DNA from: Coriobacteriia bacterium
GTDB taxonomy: Bacteria > Actinomycetota > Coriobacteriia > Anaerosomatales > PALSA-660
Direction of reading: 5' to 3'
NCBI GenBank assembly: GCA_030652345.1
Contig: JAUSAU010000066.1
Location: 1 to 11,794 of the forward strand
DNA length: 11,794 nt
The notes beneath the pieces were generated by a model. It did not search any database and was not told the DNA's origin. It saw nothing but the letters and a program-made list of their open reading frames with translations. The position numbers and the translations under genes were made by a program. Below are positions 8,806 through 11,794 of the stretch, in pieces (the stretch's first letter is position 1; the number at the start of each line of letters is the position of its first letter).

Positions 8806-10071
8806 ATGCCTCGTACCGCTTCCGCGCGCGGTTGGATCGTCACGCTGGCCGGCTTGGGGATCAATCTGGCGCTCGGCGTCCTCTACTCATGGAGCGTCAT
8901 CGCCAAGACCCTCACGAAGACGTGGGGGTGGAGCGCCGGTCAGGCGAACCTTCCCTACGCGATCGCTGTGGGGACGTTCGCGCTGATGATGGTGTTCGCC
9001 GGGCGGGCGCAGGACCGATTCGGGCCGCGCATCGTCGCGAGCGTGGGCGGTGCTCTGACCGGTGCGGGGCTTCTCGTCGCGAGCATGGCGAGCGCCGGCA
9101 ACGCGCTGCCGATGCTTCTCGGCTTCGGGCTGCTCACGGGCACGGGTATCGGGTTGGGATACGCCGCGGCGACGCCGGCCGCGGTGAAATGGTTCCCTCC
9201 CGCTCGCAAGGGTCTGATCACCGGTCTGGTCGTGGCGGGCTTCGGCCTCGCCTCCGTCTACATCGCGCCACTCACCACGCAGCTGCTCGGTGCATACGGG
9301 GTCCAGGGCACGTTCCGTGTGCTCGGCGGCGCCTTCCTCGTCGTGACGGTCGGCCTCGCCCAGCTGCTCGTCAACCCGCCTGCGGGCTACGTCGCCGCGG
9401 GTGCGGCCGCCGGTGCGGCGACCACCGGCTCCCAGCGCGACGAGTACGACTGGCGCGACATGGTGCGCACGCCGCAGTTTGTGCTGCTGTGGGCGATGTA
9501 TGCCTGTTCCGCGTTCGCCGGACTGATGATCATCGGCCACATGGCGAAGATCGCCACGTTGCAGGCGGCCGGAGCCGACCTCGGATTCCTGCTGGTCGCG
9601 GTCCTCGCGATCGGGAACGCGTCGGGCCGCGTCGTCGCGGGCATCGTGTCCGACCGCATCGGCGGCATCCGTACGATGCTCGTGGTCTTCACGATCCAGG
9701 CCGGGCTCATGTTCGCGCTCGCGTCCGCCGACACCGCCGCCCTGCTCGTTCCCGTGGCTGCCGCCGTCGGCTTCTGCTACGGCGCGAACCTCTCGCTGTT
9801 CCCGTCGACGACCGCGGGGTTCTTCGGTACGAAGCACCTCGGCGTGAACTACGGACTCGTCTTCACCGCATGGGGTGTCGGCGGTGTCTTCGGATCGATG
9901 ACGGCGGGCAGCATCGTCGACAGCGCGGGCAGCTACGGTGTCGCGTACGCGGTCGCCGCTGTCCTCTGCCTCGTCGCGTCGGCGCTGACCTTCGCCACGA
10001 AGGCCCCGCGTCCGCGCAGTGTGGAGTCCATCCGGGCCGCCGGGCCCGAGAAGGCGGAAAAGGCCGCCTAG
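8806..10071 (+). CDS. OFA-family MFS carrier (oxalate/formate antiporter type)
   Basis: This 421-residue, probably 12-helix carrier belongs to the oxalate:formate antiporter branch of the MFS. Typical strings are LGVLYSWSV (23-31) in TM1, GRAQDRFGPR (66-75) as the loop after TM2, GTGIGLGYAAATPAAVKWFP (112-131) in and after TM4, KGLITGLVVAGFG (135-147), and VNYGLVFTAWGVGG (347-360) in TM11. Arg275 in TM8 may correspond to the substrate Arg of OxlT, whereas Trp356 occupies the TM11 stretch where OxlT has its second substrate-binding basic residue; alignment is needed. The substrate is probably a small carboxylate, but it is not known. ATG 8806 is chosen because AGGGGGA (8793-8799) lies six bases upstream and TM1 begins at once. 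The tail (401-421) is charged and cytosolic. It shares a leader motif with the cytochrome gene downstream. Confidence 0.88.
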   Translation: MPRTASARGWIVTLAGLGINLALGVLYSWSVIAKTLTKTWGWSAGQANLPYAIAVGTFALMMVFAGRAQDRFGPRIVASVGGALTGAGLLVASMASAGNALPMLLGFGLLTGTGIGLGYAAATPAAVKWFPPARKGLITGLVVAGFGLASVYIAPLTTQLLGAYGVQGTFRVLGGAFLVVTVGLAQLLVNPPAGYVAAGAAAGAATTGSQRDEYDWRDMVRTPQFVLLWAMYACSAFAGLMIIGHMAKIATLQAAGADLGFLLVAVLAIGNASGRVVAGIVSDRIGGIRTMLVVFTIQAGLMFALASADTAALLVPVAAAVGFCYGANLSLFPSTTAGFFGTKHLGVNYGLVFTAWGVGGVFGSMTAGSIVDSAGSYGVAYAVAAVLCLVASALTFATKAPRPRSVESIRAAGPEKAEKAA

Positions 10072-10095
10072 GTCTGCTCAGCATCGCTCCGAAGT

Positions 10096-10145
10096 CCGTT
10101 CATCGCTTACTAGCGACCTTTCAGTAACACATAGCGACCGTTCAG
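10096..10145 (+). promoter_or_regulatory. Three 21-base-phased CCNTTCA repeats before the cytochrome gene
   Basis: CCGTTCA (10096-10102), CCTTTCA (10117-10123) and CCGTTCA (10138-10144) recur at exact 21-base steps. Units two and three are 14-base direct repeats, TAGCGACCTTTCAG (10111-10124) and TAGCGACCGTTCAG (10132-10145), differing at one base. A TCGCT-TACT-AGCGA inverted repeat (10103-10116) bridges units one and two. Two helical turns per step would place a bound protein on one DNA face. The array ends 123 bases before the cytochrome start, a good position for an activator or repressor. The remaining 10146-10268 shows no clear promoter. Confidence 0.6.
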
Positions 10146-10268
10146 CCGACATTAACGGCATGGGACGGAGCTACTGTCCGATCCGGGGCCACACCGGACA
10201 TCTCGCGAGCCGAGATGGTGGCCAGGAGTGGCGAGACGCCACAGGACAGGGATGAAAGGGGTAGGGCG

Positions 10269-11009
10269 ATGAAGGCGACAACGATCCGCCGCGCTATGGT
10301 CCTGGCCGTGGCATGCACGGTCCTCACACTCTCGGGCGCCATGTCGGCGTTCGCCGATGCGCCGCTGTCTTCGGACAACACGACATGCAGGGGATGCCAT
10401 GAGGCGCGCCGGCCCGGCGCAGCCGTTCCGGTCGCGACCTTCAGCGACGGTGTCAACTACACGCTGTGCCGCTCCTGTCACTGGATCGACGGCAACGTCT
10501 GGGTCGACGCCTATCGTCACAAGCACGTCCCGGGCTCGGACTGTCAGCGCTGCCACTTCGGCATGGGCGATCGCGGACCCGACTACCGACCCGTGGTCCG
10601 CACGTCGTCGGGCTTCTTCAGCACCCGCAACATCCGCTCGATGAGCGCGGCACAGATCCACGCGGTCCATGTCAACGGCTCCTGGCCGCAGAGCGGTACA
10701 GCGGTGGCCAACGGCCCGAACTACTGCAACTCCTGCCACGCGCCGGCCGCGTGCGATGCATGTCACGTGACCCAGGCCGGGCACCGTCAGCACGGCATGG
10801 GTTCCGCCGCATCGCGCACGGCCGCTGCATCACCGTCTCGTCTCGTGGCGAACGGGACCCGGATCGGCGTCACCTGGGTGCCGACTGCGGTCGGCAGGTC
10901 GCAGACATGCCTGAGCGTCGGCTGTCATGGCACCGGCCTCCCGGCTCCGGCCCCCGCGTGCTCCCCGTGCCACACTCGCGAGTCCGCCGGGCATCGGCCC
11001 GCCAAGTAG
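10269..11009 (+). CDS. Secreted multiheme c-type cytochrome (seven predicted hemes)
   Basis: This 246-residue exported electron carrier has a Sec signal peptide (residues 1-29, basic head MKATTIRR, likely cut after AFA) and no other membrane segment. Six CxxCH sites begin at C40, C67, C92, C153, C162 and C231. A seventh, CLSVGCH (214-220), has a four-residue gap (CX4CH), as in some cytochromes c3. All 14 cysteines of the mature chain are used by these sites. Exactly seven further histidines (84, 86, 131, 134, 172, 175, 242) remain, enough to give every heme a second His ligand. The ATG at 10269 is preceded by AAGGGG (10256-10261); an upstream in-frame GTG at 10215 would only add residues before the signal. 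I do not recognise a named subfamily. It would move electrons outside the membrane, but its partners are not in view. Confidence 0.9.
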   Translation: MKATTIRRAMVLAVACTVLTLSGAMSAFADAPLSSDNTTCRGCHEARRPGAAVPVATFSDGVNYTLCRSCHWIDGNVWVDAYRHKHVPGSDCQRCHFGMGDRGPDYRPVVRTSSGFFSTRNIRSMSAAQIHAVHVNGSWPQSGTAVANGPNYCNSCHAPAACDACHVTQAGHRQHGMGSAASRTAAASPSRLVANGTRIGVTWVPTAVGRSQTCLSVGCHGTGLPAPAPACSPCHTRESAGHRPAK

Positions 11010-11032
11010 CGATCGCTCTCCAGCACCCCTGC

Positions 11033-11075
11033 GATCGGGGCCGGCGCCGCCGTGACGCGGCGGCCGGCCCCGATC
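11033..11075 (+). terminator. Strong hairpin terminator after the cytochrome gene
   Basis: GATCGGGGCCGGC (11033-11045) is perfectly complementary to 11063-11075. After a one-base bulge, GCCGC (11046-11050) pairs with GCGGC (11057-11061) over a six-base loop, giving 18 pairs in all. No T run follows (CTCTGTACG), so it is of the tail-less type common in GC-rich actinobacteria. It lies 24 bases after the cytochrome stop. Confidence 0.75.
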
Positions 11076-11154
11076 CTCTGTACGTCTGGCGACCCGCGCG
11101 CGACGAGCGCCGCAGTCGGTGGTACCTTCTTCTGGCACATCCTTCGCGACCATC

Positions 11155-11170
11155 CGGCGCACCTGCGCCG
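11155..11170. promoter_or_regulatory. 16-base palindrome upstream of the ABC ATPase gene
   Basis: CGGCGCA (11155-11161) and TGCGCCG (11164-11170) flank a CC centre, 23 bases before the ABC ATPase start. The symmetry and position suit an operator for a dimeric repressor controlling the transporter. In DNA this GC-rich, some chance palindromes are expected. The rest of 11076-11193 shows no clear promoter. Confidence 0.4.
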
Positions 11171-11193
11171 TCTGTTCTTCTCGAAAGGCCGAC

Positions 11194-11794
11194 ATGGCAG
11201 TCAAGCGCCCCGCCGAGACGCTCATCCGCCTCAGCTCCGTCTTCAAGACATACGACACGGGTGAGGTGCCCTTCACCGCGCTCAAGAGCGTCGATCTCGA
11301 GGTGCACCGGGGTGAGTTCGTGGGCCTCATCGGGAAGTCGGGCTCCGGCAAGACGACGCTCATCAACATGATCACGGGCATCGACCGTCCCAGCTCCGGC
11401 GAGGTCGTCATCGACGGGACGCCCGTCCATTCGCTGTCCGAGAACCGCCTCGCGATGTGGCGCGGCCGCACCATCGGCGTCGTGTTCCAGTTCTTCCAGC
11501 TGCTCCCGACACTCACCGTGGTGGAGAACGTGATGTTGCCGATGGACTTCTGCGACGTCCACGCGCCCCGCGAGCGGGAGTCCTACGCGCTGGCCCTGCT
11601 CGAGCAGGTGGAGATGGCGGACCAGGCCTACAAGCTTCCCTCTGCACTCTCCGGCGGTCAGCAGCAGCGCGTCGCGATCGCTCGCGCGCTCGCGAACGAC
11701 CCGCCGATGCTCGCCGCCGACGAGCCGACCGGCAACCTCGACTCCGCGACCGCGGAGGCGGTCTTCGAGCTGTTCGAGAAGCTCGTGTCGGGGG
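11194..11794 (+). CDS. ABC transporter ATP-binding protein, MacB/LolD type (partial)
   Basis: The first 200 residues of an ABC ATPase are visible; the gene runs past the window end. Motifs are Walker [10 protein letters not shown] (47-55), the Q-loop stretch [18 protein letters not shown] (96-113), signature [15 protein letters not shown] (152-166) and Walker B with catalytic Glu in [13 protein letters not shown] (172-184). The [17 protein letters not shown] segment and DEPTGNLDS are characteristic of the MacB/LolD/FtsE group, which work with FtsX-like permeases in export, lipoprotein handling or cell-wall control rather than nutrient import. The head (residues 1-10) is slightly extended. AAAGG (11184-11188) lies five bases before ATG. 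A permease gene is expected immediately downstream but is not in view. The remaining 25-40 residues (D-loop His region) are missing because the window ends. Confidence 0.92.
   Translation, partial: MAVKRPAETLIRLSSVFKTYDTGEVPFTALKSVDLEVHRGEFVGLIGKSGSGKTTLINMITGIDRPSSGEVVIDGTPVHSLSENRLAMWRGRTIGVVFQFFQLLPTLTVVENVMLPMDFCDVHAPRERESYALALLEQVEMADQAYKLPSALSGGQQQRVAIARALANDPPMLAADEPTGNLDSATAEAVFELFEKLVSG

Noticed and set aside
10432..10444. GCGACCTTCAG inside the cytochrome gene, similar to the leader repeats (also near 2879)
   Set aside because: It lacks the base between CC and TTCA, lies within coding sequence in one case, and has no partner at 21 bases.

Overview
The window is GC-rich and densely packed. 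It looks like a chromosomal segment of an actinobacterium (Actinomycetota): the order dnaK-grpE-dnaJ-hspR is typical of that phylum, the heat-shock repressor is HspR-like (MerR type), and GTG starts and GC-rich codons are common. A multiheme c-type cytochrome and an oxalate/formate (OFA)-type transporter point to an anaerobic or respiratory-flexible lineage, possibly Coriobacteriia or a relative. That placement is inference from gene content only.

Region 1 (1-6141) is the protein-quality-control block. It holds the C-terminal third of DnaK, then GrpE, DnaJ and HspR with gaps of 2, 11 and 19 bases, so very likely one transcript. A small unrecognised lipoprotein gene and then clpB follow. DnaK/DnaJ/GrpE and ClpB form the classic disaggregation and refolding pair, and HspR is the expected repressor of such genes. 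No convincing HspR operator (HAIR) is visible inside the window; the one serving dnaK would lie upstream of base 1. The leader of clpB holds a large imperfect stem.

Region 2 (6142-8601) has a lipoprotein made of three PASTA repeats with no kinase domain. Convergent to it are two minus-strand genes that may be co-transcribed: a four-helix membrane protein of the HsmA-like type, then an MFS exporter of the TetA/DHA1 kind.

Region 3 (8602-11009) carries an OFA-type MFS carrier and a secreted cytochrome with seven predicted c-type hemes. The leaders of both contain the heptamer CCNTTCA repeated at exactly 21-base steps (two copies before the carrier, three before the cytochrome). This is the most interesting unexplained signal and suggests shared control by one regulator. 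A very strong GC-rich hairpin closes the cytochrome gene.

Region 4 (11010-11794) begins a MacB/LolD-type ABC transporter ATPase, which runs off the end, preceded by a 16-base palindrome. No tRNA, rRNA, CRISPR array, insertion sequence or phage gene was seen. No gene-free stretch exceeds about 205 bases.
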